Origin: Gordonia rhizosphera NBRC 16068
GTDB taxonomy: Bacteria > Actinomycetota > Actinomycetes > Mycobacteriales > Mycobacteriaceae
NCBI RefSeq assembly: GCF_000298195.1
Contig: NZ_BAHC01000072.1
Location: 1 to 32,992 of the forward strand
Reading direction: 5' to 3'
Length of the DNA stretch: 32,992 nucleotides
Positions within the stretch are counted from its first letter, which is position 1, and each line of letters starts with the position of its first letter. Shown here one piece after another: positions 1 through 8,016 of this stretch. The translations under genes were made by a program, and so were the position numbers. The notes beneath the pieces are model-generated. The model was not told the origin of the DNA and ran no database searches. It saw only the letters and a list, made by a program, of their open reading frames with translations.

Positions 1-1288
1 CACCGGCGATCCCCGACAGCACGTCCCCCGCGCCGGCGGTGGCCGCCCACGAGGCGGCCGCGTCGTTGCCCAGCACCTCCCCGGACGGGTCGGCGACAAG
101 GGTGATACGTCCCTTGAGCAGCACCGTCACCTGCCATCGTCGCGCCAGCTCGGCCACGGCCCCCAACCGATCGGGTCCGACCTCGCGACCGGCGAGACGT
201 GCGAACTCCCCCGCGTGCGGGGTCAGCAGCGTGGGTGCGCTGCGGCCGATGACCAGGTCCGGGTGGGCGGCCAGCAGGGTCAGCCCGTCGGCATCCACGA
301 GTACCGGCAGATCGGTGGCCAGGACCTCGGCGAGAACCGAGAGAGCCGCGTCGTCGGTCCCCATGCCCGGTCCGACAGCCCACGCCTGCACCCGCCCCGC
401 ATCGGCGATGGTCCGCGCGGCCACCACCTCGGGGAAATGCGTGACCACCTCGTCGGCCGCGGTGCCGACGTAGCGGGTCATCCCCGACGTCGCCGTGACG
501 GCCGCGCCGGAGGCGAGGATGGCCGCGCCCGGATACCGCGACGATCCGGCGATGATGCCGACGACACCCTGCGTGTACTTGTCGTCGTCGGGGCCGGGCA
601 CCGGCCACAGCCCGGCGACCTCGTCGTCGGTCATCTCCGCCAGCCATGGTCCGGTGCCCGACGTGTCGGGTGCGTCGATACCGATGTCGACGACCTCGAC
701 GCGTCCGCACTGCGGGGCGGCCAACAGATGCACGTGGCGCGGCATACCGAAGGTGACGGTGATCGACGCCCTCACGGCCGGATCGTTCACGAGGCCGGTG
801 TCGGCATCGACTCCCGACGGGAGGTCGACGGCGACGATCCGCGGCTCGCCGTCGGCGGGTGGGGTGAGCGCCGCGAAGACCGCGGCGGCGGCCGGTCTCA
901 GTGGCCCGCGTCCCCCGATCCCGACGACCCCGTCGATCACCACGTCGAGGTCACCCGGCAGCAGGTCGACGACCCGGCCACGCGATCGTCGGAACGCCCG
1001 CAGCCCAGCGGGATGGGCCTTGTCGGGGGCGAGCAGGACGGCGCTGCAGGCGACACCGCGGCGCGCCAGTCGGGCACCGGCGAACAGCGCGTCGCCGCCG
1101 TTGTCTCCGGCGCCCACGACGATGCCGACACGGCGGCCATAGCACCCGCCCGTGCGATTCAGTTCGCCGGCCACGACATCGGCCACCCCCGCCGACGCCC
1201 GGCGCATCAGCGTGCCGTTCGCCAACAGGTCACCGGCGGCGTGCTCGGCCTCCCGGACGGCGTCGGCGGTGAGATAGCGGATCGGCAT
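1..1288 (-). CDS. nnr: Bifunctional NAD(P)H-hydrate epimerase / ADP-dependent NAD(P)H-hydrate dehydratase (3' end outside window)
   Basis: This enzyme repairs hydrated NADH and NADPH in the cytosol. The N-terminal YjeF-type domain epimerises R- and S-NAD(P)HX, and the C-terminal ribokinase-like domain removes water using ADP. I translated it from ATG at 1288 to the window edge (429 codons, no stop). The start reads MPIRYLTADAVREAE. The epimerase phosphate-binding motif GAGDNGGD lies near residues 60-67. The dehydratase half begins near residue 225 with KYTQGVVGIIAGSSRYPGAA. It reaches TAGAGDVLSGIAG, which holds the family's catalytic Asp in GAGD, just before the edge. Only the last part of the dehydratase domain is missing. 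It starts 11 bases after the glmS stop, so the two are very likely co-transcribed, as I recall for Rv3433c near glmS in M. tuberculosis. Confidence 0.93.
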   Translation of the reverse strand, partial: MPIRYLTADAVREAEHAAGDLLANGTLMRRASAGVADVVAGELNRTGGCYGRRVGIVVGAGDNGGDALFAGARLARRGVACSAVLLAPDKAHPAGLRAFRRSRGRVVDLLPGDLDVVIDGVVGIGGRGPLRPAAAAVFAALTPPADGEPRIVAVDLPSGVDADTGLVNDPAVRASITVTFGMPRHVHLLAAPQCGRVEVVDIGIDAPDTSGTGPWLAEMTDDEVAGLWPVPGPDDDKYTQGVVGIIAGSSRYPGAAILASGAAVTATSGMTRYVGTAADEVVTHFPEVVAARTIADAGRVQAWAVGPGMGTDDAALSVLAEVLATDLPVLVDADGLTLLAAHPDLVIGRSAPTLLTPHAGEFARLAGREVGPDRLGAVAELARRWQVTVLLKGRITLVADPSGEVLGNDAAASWAATAGAGDVLSGIAG

Positions 1289-1299
1289 CGCCGGCCGGC

Positions 1300-3162
1300 C
1301 TACTCGACGGTGACGGACTTGGCGAGGTTGCGCGGCTTGTCGACGTCATAGCCGCGCTCCTGGGCGACGGTGGCCGCGAACACCTGCAGCGGGACCGTGG
1401 ACACCAGCGGCTGTAGCAGTGTCGGCACCTTCGGGATCGGGATGAAGTGGTCGGCCACCGACCGCGCCGACAGGTCGTCTTCCTCGCAGATGACGATGGT
1501 GCGGGCGCCGCGGGCCTGGATCTCGCGGATGTTGCTGACCATCTTCGAGTGCAGGATCGCGCGACCGTCCGCCGACGGCATCACGATGATGACCGGCAGT
1601 CCGTCCTCGATCAGCGCGATCGGCCCGTGCTTCAACTCACCGGCCGCGAACCCCTCGGCGTGGATGTAGGCGAGTTCCTTGAGCTTCAGCGCTCCCTCGA
1701 GGGCGACGGGATACCCGACATGGCGGCCGATGAACAGGATGGTGTCGTGATGCGCCAGCGAGCGGGCCAGCTCGCCGACAGGCTCCATCGTGCCGAGCAC
1801 CTCGGTGACCGCGTCGGACATCGCCTCCATCGCCGCGAACTCGCGGGCCACCTCATCGGTGTACTTCGTGCCCCGCGCCTGCGCGAGCGCCAGACCCACC
1901 AGGTAGGCGGCGACGATCTGGGCGAGGAAGCACTTGGTCGACGCGACACCGATCTCGGGTCCGGCGTGCGTGTAGAGCACCGCGTCGGACTCGCGTGGGA
2001 TCTGCGCGCCGTTGGTGTTGCAGATGGCCAGCACCCGTGCCTTCTGCCCCTTGGCGTGGCGGACCGCCTCGAGCGTGTCGGCGGTCTCCCCCGACTGCGA
2101 GATCGCCACGACCAGCGTGGAGCGGTCGAGCACCGGGTCGCGATAGCGGAACTCGCTGGCGAGTTCGACCTCGACGGGAAGCCGGGTCCAGTGCTCGATC
2201 GCATACTTGGCGAGCAGTCCGGCGTTGTAGGCGGTGCCGCAGGCGACGACGAAGACCTTGTCGACGTCGCGCAGGTCGTCGTCGGTCAGACGCTGCTCGT
2301 CAAGGACGATGCGTCCGCCGTCGAGGTGCCCGAGCAACGTGTCCGCGAGGGCCGCGGGCTGCTCGGCGATCTCCTTCAGCATGAAGAAGTCGTAGCCGCC
2401 CTTCTCGGCGGCGGCGAGATCCCAGTCGATGTGGAAGGGCTTGCCCGCGCTGGGTTGTCCATCGAAGTCGGTGATCGTGTAACTGTCCGCGGTGATCACC
2501 ACGACCTGGTCCTGTCCGAGTTCGACCGCCTCGCGCGTGTGCTCGATGAATGCGGTCACATCGGAGCTGAGGAACATCTCTCCGTCGCCGACGCCGACGA
2601 CGAGCGGCGTCGAGCGTCGGGCGGCGACGATGGTGCCCGGGTGAAACGAGTGGGTGAAGACCAGCGTGAAGGCACCCTCGAGGCGGCGCAGCGCAGCGTA
2701 GGCGCTCGCCACGAAGTCACCCGCGGTGGGCCCTGAGGTGTACTCACGCTCGACGAGGTGCACCGCGGTCTCGGTGTCGGTGTCGGAGCTGAACTCGACC
2801 CCAGACGCCTCGAGTTCGGCGCGCAGCACCGCATAGTTCTCGATGATCCCGTTGTGGACCACCGCGATCGACCCGTCGGAGCCGGCGTGCGGGTGCGCGT
2901 TGCGGTCGGTCGGCTGACCGTGGGTCGCCCATCGGGTGTGTCCGATGCCGGTGGTGCCGGCCAGGCTCTGCCGTCCGACCGTGGCGATCTGCTTGTCCAG
3001 GTTCTCGAGGCGACCGGCCTTCTTCTCGATGGCGGTGTGCCCGTGCCCGTCGAGGATCGCCACGCCGGCAGAGTCATAGCCCCGGTATTCCATCCGCCGC
3101 AGGGCTTCGATGACGATGTCCAGCGCGTCGCGCTGCCCCACGTATCCGACGATTCCGCACAT
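1300..3162 (-). CDS. glmS: Glutamine--fructose-6-phosphate aminotransferase (isomerizing)
   Basis: GlmS makes glucosamine-6-phosphate from fructose-6-phosphate and glutamine, the first committed step to UDP-GlcNAc for peptidoglycan. The 620-residue length is typical. The protein begins MCGIVGYVGQRDA, so Cys2 is the glutaminase nucleophile after Met removal. The class II amidotransferase domain covers about residues 2-220 and two SIS sugar-isomerase domains follow (about 290-430 and 460-600). The end DKPRNLAKSVTVE carries the conserved C-terminal lysine region. The start is fixed by the need for Cys2. There is no clear Shine-Dalgarno sequence. A TACGCT -10-like hexamer at 3171-3176, 8 bases before ATG, could give a nearly leaderless transcript in addition to read-through from the hydrolase gene 23 bases upstream. 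No glmS ribozyme-like leader could fit in this gap. The next enzyme of the pathway, glmM, is 3.5 kb away on the same strand. Confidence 0.98.
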   Translation of the reverse strand: MCGIVGYVGQRDALDIVIEALRRMEYRGYDSAGVAILDGHGHTAIEKKAGRLENLDKQIATVGRQSLAGTTGIGHTRWATHGQPTDRNAHPHAGSDGSIAVVHNGIIENYAVLRAELEASGVEFSSDTDTETAVHLVEREYTSGPTAGDFVASAYAALRRLEGAFTLVFTHSFHPGTIVAARRSTPLVVGVGDGEMFLSSDVTAFIEHTREAVELGQDQVVVITADSYTITDFDGQPSAGKPFHIDWDLAAAEKGGYDFFMLKEIAEQPAALADTLLGHLDGGRIVLDEQRLTDDDLRDVDKVFVVACGTAYNAGLLAKYAIEHWTRLPVEVELASEFRYRDPVLDRSTLVVAISQSGETADTLEAVRHAKGQKARVLAICNTNGAQIPRESDAVLYTHAGPEIGVASTKCFLAQIVAAYLVGLALAQARGTKYTDEVAREFAAMEAMSDAVTEVLGTMEPVGELARSLAHHDTILFIGRHVGYPVALEGALKLKELAYIHAEGFAAGELKHGPIALIEDGLPVIIVMPSADGRAILHSKMVSNIREIQARGARTIVICEEDDLSARSVADHFIPIPKVPTLLQPLVSTVPLQVFAATVAQERGYDVDKPRNLAKSVTVE

Positions 3163-3185
3163 AGACAGTCAGCGTACCGGTGTTC

Positions 3186-4133
3186 TCAGTGCTTCAGAGC
3201 GCGTCGCTTGTGTGGTTTCGCGCCCAGCAGCCGGGAGATGGGGTCGACCTCGGTGACCGGCGGGTGGTCGAGGTCCACGACACCGAGCCGTTTGAACGTC
3301 GCCGCCGGGTCGGCGAACGCCTGATATTCGCGGTCCCCGGCCACCGTGTGCAGCAGGAATCCGGTGCACACGGCACGCACGAGCGCGTGCAGGCCGCGAT
3401 CGGCGCCGTTGGACACCCCGAGGTACGAACCGATGGTGCGTCGCTCGAGCAGGCCGACGGCGGAACCCTTGGAGACCGTGCGCAACACCACATCGCCGCC
3501 GCAGACCTTGGCCAGCGGCAGCGCGTTGGCATCGATCGTGTCCAACTCGGCGGCACCGGCCACGATCAGCCCGGGTGCACGCACCAATTCGGCGGCCGGC
3601 CGCAGAATCGACGTGGTGGGCGCCGGGAAGAGCGCCGCGACGCCGGTGACCGCGGGCGCAGGCTGCCCGAGGATCTGCTCGTCGGCGGCGGCGAGGACCG
3701 CCGCGGACGCCCCGAACCCGTGCCCGGCCAGCCCGATGCGGTCGGGGTCGACGGTCACCGCACCGAGCCCGAGCGTCACGTGCGAGACGATCCCGAGGGC
3801 CGCGCGCAGATCGGCGGCGTGGCCGGCGTCCGACGCCAACACGCCGGAGTTGCCGTCGGGGGCGACGACGACGAAACCCCAGGAGGCCAGGTGCCACAGG
3901 AGATCGCGATAGCGGCGATGGTCCGCGCGCCACGCATGCCCGAACGCGACCGCCGGTAGGCCCCGGCCGCTGTTCGGGGCGAAGACCTGACCAGGCATTC
4001 CGACGATGCCCAGATCCCCCCGCAGGACGCGATGGGGACCCCGCCGGGTCACCTCCGACAGCAATTTGTCGGGCGATCGCGACGGCTTGAACGCCCTGGA
4101 TTTCCGCACTGATCTGGTGTCCGGCACAGCCAT
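3186..4133 (-). CDS. Alpha/beta hydrolase-fold protein, catalytic serine apparently replaced by glycine
   Basis: This 315-residue cytosolic protein has the layout of dienelactone/PET-hydrolase-like alpha/beta hydrolases. A strand and turn resemble an oxyanion region (AVAFGHAWRAD, residues 61-71), then WGFVVVAPDGNSG, then DPDRIGLAGHGFGASAA. The last segment aligns with the nucleophile elbow G-H-S-M-G, but residue 139 is Gly instead of Ser (GHGFG, 137-141). The usual catalytic His near GxSH is also not evident: the matching stretch reads SYLGVSNGAD. I infer a non-catalytic protein or one with a different mechanism. An in-frame ATG lies farther upstream at 4301, but ATG 4133 leaves a normal N-terminus and places the start 4 bases after the upstream stop. 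It lies in the glmS operon. The true substrate or partner is unknown. Confidence 0.8.
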   Translation of the reverse strand: MAVPDTRSVRKSRAFKPSRSPDKLLSEVTRRGPHRVLRGDLGIVGMPGQVFAPNSGRGLPAVAFGHAWRADHRRYRDLLWHLASWGFVVVAPDGNSGVLASDAGHAADLRAALGIVSHVTLGLGAVTVDPDRIGLAGHGFGASAAVLAAADEQILGQPAPAVTGVAALFPAPTTSILRPAAELVRAPGLIVAGAAELDTIDANALPLAKVCGGDVVLRTVSKGSAVGLLERRTIGSYLGVSNGADRGLHALVRAVCTGFLLHTVAGDREYQAFADPAATFKRLGVVDLDHPPVTEVDPISRLLGAKPHKRRALKH

Positions 4134-4137
4134 AAGC

Positions 4138-4347
4138 CTATTCGGCCGGGGCGCAAGAACGGGGACCGGCCTCGGACGTGGCGGTCGCGTCCTCGGTCGC
4201 GTCGTCCGGGACGTAGTGGTGTTCCGCCCGGAATTCGGCAAGTTCGGCGGTGAGCCTACGTTGGGTCTCGGAGAACTCGTGGGAGGCGGCGACGACATCA
4301 CGCGTGGCCCGGCGTGCGACGGCCTCGATCTGGTCGGCCAGGTTCAT
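4138..4347 (-). CDS. Small hypothetical protein, 69 residues, predicted helical
   Basis: I do not recognise this gene. It starts at ATG 4347 behind a strong GGAGGG ribosome binding site and ends 4 bases before the hydrolase gene. The first 45 residues (MNLADQIEAVARRATRD onward) are charged and heptad-like and would form one or two amphipathic helices, possibly a coiled coil. The last 20 residues are acidic and alanine/threonine-rich and look disordered. There is no signal peptide or membrane segment. Its place between the repeat-bearing 362-residue protein (25-base gap) and the hydrolase suggests the three products act together. An open frame extends upstream of 4347, but it overlaps the end of the 362-residue gene in another frame and lacks support. 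Confidence 0.72.
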   Translation of the reverse strand: MNLADQIEAVARRATRDVVAASHEFSETQRRLTAELAEFRAEHHYVPDDATEDATATSEAGPRSCAPAE

Positions 4348-4372
4348 CGTCGCCCTCCGGGGATCGAAGTCA

Positions 4373-5461
4373 TCATTGTTCTCCGGCCAGGGCCAGGTCG
4401 CCGGTCGAGGTGGACGGGTCGACCGGCTCGACCTCGGGCAGCGGGCGGCTCGGGCGCGGCTCGGACGCGTAGGCTGCGGGCGGCTCGGGAATCGACCGTG
4501 CGGGGGGCTCGGGTGCGGCCGGGGCCGGGTGATCCCCGGAACGGGGTGCACCTTCCGATAACCGGAACGGCACGTCGACGTCGTCGGGTTCCGATGTGAC
4601 CGGCGGCGACGACGGCTCTGTCAGCGGTGCGGGCGGGAAGACGGGGTCGGCGGTCATCGGCGACTCGGCGGCGCGTGACTCGATAGAGGGTGACTCGGCG
4701 GCACGTGACTCGATAGAGGGCGATTCAGCGGCGGGTGACTCGGCAGGGGGCGACTCAGCGGCCGGTGACTGCGCGGTCGGTGGTCGCGGGACCACGAGGT
4801 GCACCGGTGCCGGCGGAGGATCGTCGGGATAGGGGTCGATGTCCATCCCTTCGGTCGCGCGGTCGAGTTGGGACAGGATCTCCTCGACACCGTCCACCGT
4901 GGCCCTCGCGGTGGTGAAATAGAGGTGCGCGCGGGAGGCGATGTCGTCGACGACCACCGACGGCGGGAGCAGACCCGTGACGATCGCCTGGGGCACCTCG
5001 GTCACCGGAATACCGGCTACCAGGGGCGCCGACAGGCGGGCGACCGTGAGGTACCAGGTCCGCAACAGCTGATCGATTCCGGCGGAGGCCGCACCAGTCG
5101 CATCCGAGAGTGTGCGCAGTACGTGGAGGTCCGATTCCGCCCGACGCTGATGGTCCACCACCGTCCCGAGGACCTGCGCACCGGAGTCACTGGCCCAGCC
5201 CCATCCGAGTCGGACCTGTTGTTCGGGGAGTCGGTGAAGTTGTTCGGCGACGGCGCGATAGGCGGCTGCCAACCGATGACTGTCGTCGGCGATACCGGAG
5301 ACATCGAAACCGCGCAGCACGCGGAACGGACGGCGGATGTCGTCCGGCCGGGTCCGCTGGACTCCGATACTCGCGCCGAGCGCGAGCACGTCGATGAGGT
5401 CCTCGATCCCGGCGGCCGCCTGATCACGGAGCGCCGCAAGCGAATCCGACGAACGGGTCAT
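4373..5461 (-). CDS. Helical N-terminal domain with a proline/serine/glutamate-rich repeat tail (Rv3439c-like position)
   Basis: This 362-residue protein has two parts. Residues 1-215 look helical, with a WXG-like LGWGWASDSGAQV near residue 85 and helices before and after, which recalls WXG100/PPE-type secretion substrates. Residues 220-362 are low-complexity, rich in Pro, Ser, Glu and Ala, and contain repeats such as SIESRAAESP (twice) and PAAESP variants. There is no signal peptide or membrane helix. The ATG overlaps the stop of the 112-residue gene upstream (ATGA at 5458-5461), so the two are probably made in balanced amounts. The position and composition match what I recall of the Ala/Pro-rich Rv3439c of M. 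tuberculosis, of unknown function. An ESX-type export role is inference. A cytosolic scaffold is an alternative. Confidence 0.8.
   Translation of the reverse strand: MTRSSDSLAALRDQAAAGIEDLIDVLALGASIGVQRTRPDDIRRPFRVLRGFDVSGIADDSHRLAAAYRAVAEQLHRLPEQQVRLGWGWASDSGAQVLGTVVDHQRRAESDLHVLRTLSDATGAASAGIDQLLRTWYLTVARLSAPLVAGIPVTEVPQAIVTGLLPPSVVVDDIASRAHLYFTTARATVDGVEEILSQLDRATEGMDIDPYPDDPPPAPVHLVVPRPPTAQSPAAESPPAESPAAESPSIESRAAESPSIESRAAESPMTADPVFPPAPLTEPSSPPVTSEPDDVDVPFRLSEGAPRSGDHPAPAAPEPPARSIPEPPAAYASEPRPSRPLPEVEPVDPSTSTGDLALAGEQ
4660..4770 (-). repeat. In-frame tandem repeats, 15-base unit with 30-base higher-order copies
   Basis: Within the tail of the 362-residue protein a 15-base unit (plus-strand form close to GTGACTCGGCGGCAC) repeats about seven times. 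Two 30-base copies that include gactcgatagaggg are nearly identical. The unit encodes AESPx or IESRx pentapeptides, so a change in copy number keeps the frame. This is a likely variable-number site. Confidence 0.8.
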
Positions 5462-5796
5462 GACAGACCTACGTCGCCGGAGAACCGGCGGTACGCGCCG
5501 GAGACGTCGCGGGCGCTTTCGGTGTCCGTGTCGATGAGCGCGGTCATCCCGCGGTGGAGATGTTCGGCCAGCCGGTCCGCGGCGCGCGCCTGCTCGGCCA
5601 GCCGGTCGGCGATGACCCGCCCCATCTCGCGGTAACGCTCACCGAGTTCGCGATACTCCTCGCCCACCGCCCAGGATCCCAGGTCGTGGGCATTGAGGTC
5701 GCCGGCGGCGGCACCGACGACGTGCGCGGCGCGCCGGTAGAAGTCGACGACCTCGCGAACCTCGTCGGCGTCGATCGACACCTGGACATCGGCCAC
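5458..5796 (-). CDS. Small helical-hairpin protein, putative type VII secretion target (EspC/WXG100-like)
   Basis: This is a 112-residue acidic, helical protein that starts MADVQVSIDADEVREVVDFY. A short turn, DLGSWAVGEEY (about residues 38-48), separates two long helices. This pattern is usual in WXG100/EspC-type ESX substrates, where a Trp sits in the turn. There is no signal peptide, as expected for that route. The GTG start has a strong GGGGGAGGGGGAA ribosome binding site. It is the first gene of the run that ends in glmS and nnr, and its stop overlaps the next start. Its place matches the short Rv3440c of M. tuberculosis as I recall. The secretion assignment rests on fold-like features only, and a cytosolic dimeric protein is possible. 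Confidence 0.72.
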   Translation of the reverse strand: MADVQVSIDADEVREVVDFYRRAAHVVGAAAGDLNAHDLGSWAVGEEYRELGERYREMGRVIADRLAEQARAADRLAEHLHRGMTALIDTDTESARDVSGAYRRFSGDVGLS

Positions 5797-5899
5797 AGTT
5801 CCCCCTCCCCCGACGGCGGCAACGCTCGGACGATCGCCCGCGCCGCTACGACGACCCGTTCACGCGCCGATGCGCGACACGGGACTGTGACGTCAAAGT

Positions 5900-5929
5900 T
5901 TAGACGCGATGGAGTCCGAGCTGGTTCCC
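5900..5929 (-). promoter_or_regulatory. Possible ECF-sigma-type promoter
   Basis: In the 179-base gap upstream of the 112-residue gene, the minus strand reads GGGAACC, 16 bases, then CGTCTAA. This resembles the GGAAC / CGTC-TAA pattern of extracytoplasmic-function sigma factors. It would give a leader of about 100 bases. Nothing else in the gap stands out, apart from a TTGACG at 5891-5896 with no matching -10. Confidence 0.35.
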
Positions 5930-5975
5930 AGCAGGTTAAAACCAGACATGTGAACGACGCCGTGCCTTCAGACGA

Positions 5976-6674
5976 TCAGGCCCGCAGATCGATCTCGTGC
6001 GCAGCCACCGCGTCGATCAGCGCGGTGGCGCGTTCCTCCGGAGCGACGTCGTGAACGAGTTCGAATGCGCAGCCGAGTTGTCGGGAACCGCCGTCGGCCA
6101 GCTCACTGTCGCCGATCATCAGCGCATCGACGGGTTTGACCCCGAGCGGATCGAGGGCGGCATGGAAGATCCGCGGATCCGGCTTGATCGCTCCGACCTC
6201 ATAAGACAGAACGTATCGGTCGACGAGGTCGGCGATGCCGTGCAGGGCGAGGACCTCGCGCAGGTCGAACGCGATGTTGCTCACCACCCCGACCGGGATT
6301 CCGGCCGCCCGCAGTCCGCGCAGGACCGCCCCGGTGTCGGCGAAGATCCGCCAGGAATGCGGATCGAGGACCCGTGTGTAGAGCTGCTCGGCGTGTCCGG
6401 GCACGGTCAGCCCGGACACGCGCAGCATCGCGAGGTAGGCGCGACGATGCTGCGCGGGGTCGAGATCCCTTTGCTCCCAGGCGATCCGATCGTCACCGTC
6501 GATGTCGGCGGGCAGTCCGACCGGTTGGGTCATCCGTCGGATCAGTTCGGCCTGGTGGTCGAGGTGCAGCTCGTTGCCGTGCTCGTCGTGCAGCCCGGCG
6601 AACCATTCGTCACGCGCCTCGAACCGGAAGAGGGTTCCGGAGAAGTCGAACAGGACCGCCTTCGGAACGCTCAC
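5976..6674 (-). CDS. HAD-superfamily hydrolase with DFSGT motif
   Basis: This 232-residue cytosolic HAD protein probably acts on a small phosphorylated or haloacid-type substrate. Motif I is [10 protein letters not shown] with nucleophile Asp10. The second Asp of the usual DxDxT is Ser12. Motif II is VVSN (near residue 130), motif III the Lys in [10 protein letters not shown], and motif [11 protein letters not shown]. The residues between motifs I and II form an alpha-helical cap (subclass I). The lost second Asp is the general acid/base in HAD phosphatases, so a standard phosphatase mechanism is doubtful. The family keeps DxSGT in several actinobacteria, as I recall, so it is not a sequence error. 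The ATG overlaps the glmM stop (ATGA), so it is translated with glmM at the end of the rplM operon. Confidence 0.85.
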   Translation of the reverse strand: MSVPKAVLFDFSGTLFRFEARDEWFAGLHDEHGNELHLDHQAELIRRMTQPVGLPADIDGDDRIAWEQRDLDPAQHRRAYLAMLRVSGLTVPGHAEQLYTRVLDPHSWRIFADTGAVLRGLRAAGIPVGVVSNIAFDLREVLALHGIADLVDRYVLSYEVGAIKPDPRIFHAALDPLGVKPVDALMIGDSELADGGSRQLGCAFELVHDVAPEERATALIDAVAAHEIDLRA

Positions 6675-8014
6675 GCGCCGACCGCCTCGACGGCATCGGC
6701 GATCCGCCGCGCCACCGATCGGGCGGTCTCGGCGCTACCCGCCTCCACCATCACTCGGACGAGCTGTTCGGTCCCGGACGGCCGCAGCAGCACCCGCCCG
6801 TTGTCGCCGAGTTCGATCTCGGCATCGGCGACGGACTGCTTGACCGTCTGCGACGCCGCGACGGCATGTTTGTCGGCCACCCGGACGTTGATGAGTTCCT
6901 GCGGCAACACCGTCATGATGTCGGCGAGATCGGCCAGGCGCTTGCGGGTCACCGCCATCTGTTCCATGAGCAGCAGGCCGGTGAGGATACCGTCGCCGGT
7001 GGTGCCCGCCGCGGGCACCACGATGTGGCCGGACTGTTCACCGCCGAGCGAATACCCGCCGCGGCGCAGCTCCTCGAGGACATATCGGTCGCCGACTGCT
7101 GTGGTGCGCAAGGTGATTCCCGCGTCGCGCATCGCGATGTGCAGCCCGAGGTTGCTCATCACCGTGGTCACCAGCACGCTGTCGCGCAACCGACCACGAG
7201 CGTCGAGCGCGGTGGCCAGGATCGCCATGATGGCGTCGCCGTCGACAATCTGACCCGTCGAATCCACGGCCAGGCAGCGGTCGGCGTCGCCGTCGTGGGC
7301 GAGGCCGAGATCGGCGCCGTGTTCGAGGACGGCGGCCTGCAGTTTGTCCATGTGGGTCGAACCGCAGTCGTCGTTGATGTTGAGACCGTCGGGTTCGGCG
7401 TGCATCGCGATCACCGTGGCGCCGGCGTCCGCGTACGCTGCCGGGGCGAGCTCCGACGCGGCCCCGTGCGCGCAGTCCACGACGACGGTCAGTCCGTCGA
7501 GGGGATGTTCGATGACGGCCGCGAGATGGCGGCGATAGCGATCACCGGCATCGGGGGCATCGAGCACCCGCCCCACGGCGGCACCGATCGGACGGGCGAA
7601 CTCGTCGTCCATGGCCGCCTCGATACGGTCCTCGACCGCGTCGTCGAGCTTGTGCCCGCCGCTGCCGAAGAACTTGATGCCGTTGTCGGGCATGGGATTA
7701 TGCGACGCCGAGATCATCACACCGAAATCGGCGCCGTAGTCGGCGGTCAGGAACGCGACCGCTGGCGTCGGGATGACACCCACCCGGATCGCGTCAACAC
7801 CTGTGGCGGCGAGGCCGGCGCAGACCGCGGCCTCGAGCATCTCGCCGGAGGCTCGCGGGTCGCGACCGACCACGGCGCGTGGGCGCAGCGTCTGGTCGGT
7901 CGCATCTTCCTCGAAAACGACCGCGGCGGCCGAGGCCAGGCGCAACGCGAGCTCGGGAGTGAGCTCGTCGTTGGCCAGGCCCCGGACGCCGTCGGTTCCG
8001 AAAAGGCGTGCCAA
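6671..8014 (-). CDS. glmM: Phosphoglucosamine mutase
   Basis: GlmM converts glucosamine-6-phosphate to glucosamine-1-phosphate, between GlmS and GlmU on the way to UDP-GlcNAc. The 447-residue protein shows the family N-terminus [15 protein letters not shown], the phosphoserine loop [12 protein letters not shown] (Ser104), the metal loop DGDADRC near residue 245, the sugar-binding loop GGEQSGH, and the phosphate-binding loop [11 protein letters not shown] at the end. The start codon is TTG at 8014, only 2 bases after the rpsI stop and with no ribosome binding site of its own. This suggests it is translated by ribosomes finishing rpsI. The conserved N-terminus leaves no better start. Confidence 0.97.
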   Translation of the reverse strand: MARLFGTDGVRGLANDELTPELALRLASAAAVVFEEDATDQTLRPRAVVGRDPRASGEMLEAAVCAGLAATGVDAIRVGVIPTPAVAFLTADYGADFGVMISASHNPMPDNGIKFFGSGGHKLDDAVEDRIEAAMDDEFARPIGAAVGRVLDAPDAGDRYRRHLAAVIEHPLDGLTVVVDCAHGAASELAPAAYADAGATVIAMHAEPDGLNINDDCGSTHMDKLQAAVLEHGADLGLAHDGDADRCLAVDSTGQIVDGDAIMAILATALDARGRLRDSVLVTTVMSNLGLHIAMRDAGITLRTTAVGDRYVLEELRRGGYSLGGEQSGHIVVPAAGTTGDGILTGLLLMEQMAVTRKRLADLADIMTVLPQELINVRVADKHAVAASQTVKQSVADAEIELGDNGRVLLRPSGTEQLVRVMVEAGSAETARSVARRIADAVEAVGA

Positions 8015-8016
8015 GG

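Noticed and set aside
1447..2736. A 429-codon plus-strand frame opposite glmS
   Set aside because: GlmS on the minus strand is certain, and the plus-strand product is a Gly/Asp/Arg-rich shadow without family features.
5920..5945. Small inverted repeats (GCTGG/CCAGC and CTGGTT/AACCAG) upstream of the 112-residue gene
   Set aside because: Stems of 5-6 bases are common in this composition and do not line up with a promoter better than the ECF-like pattern.
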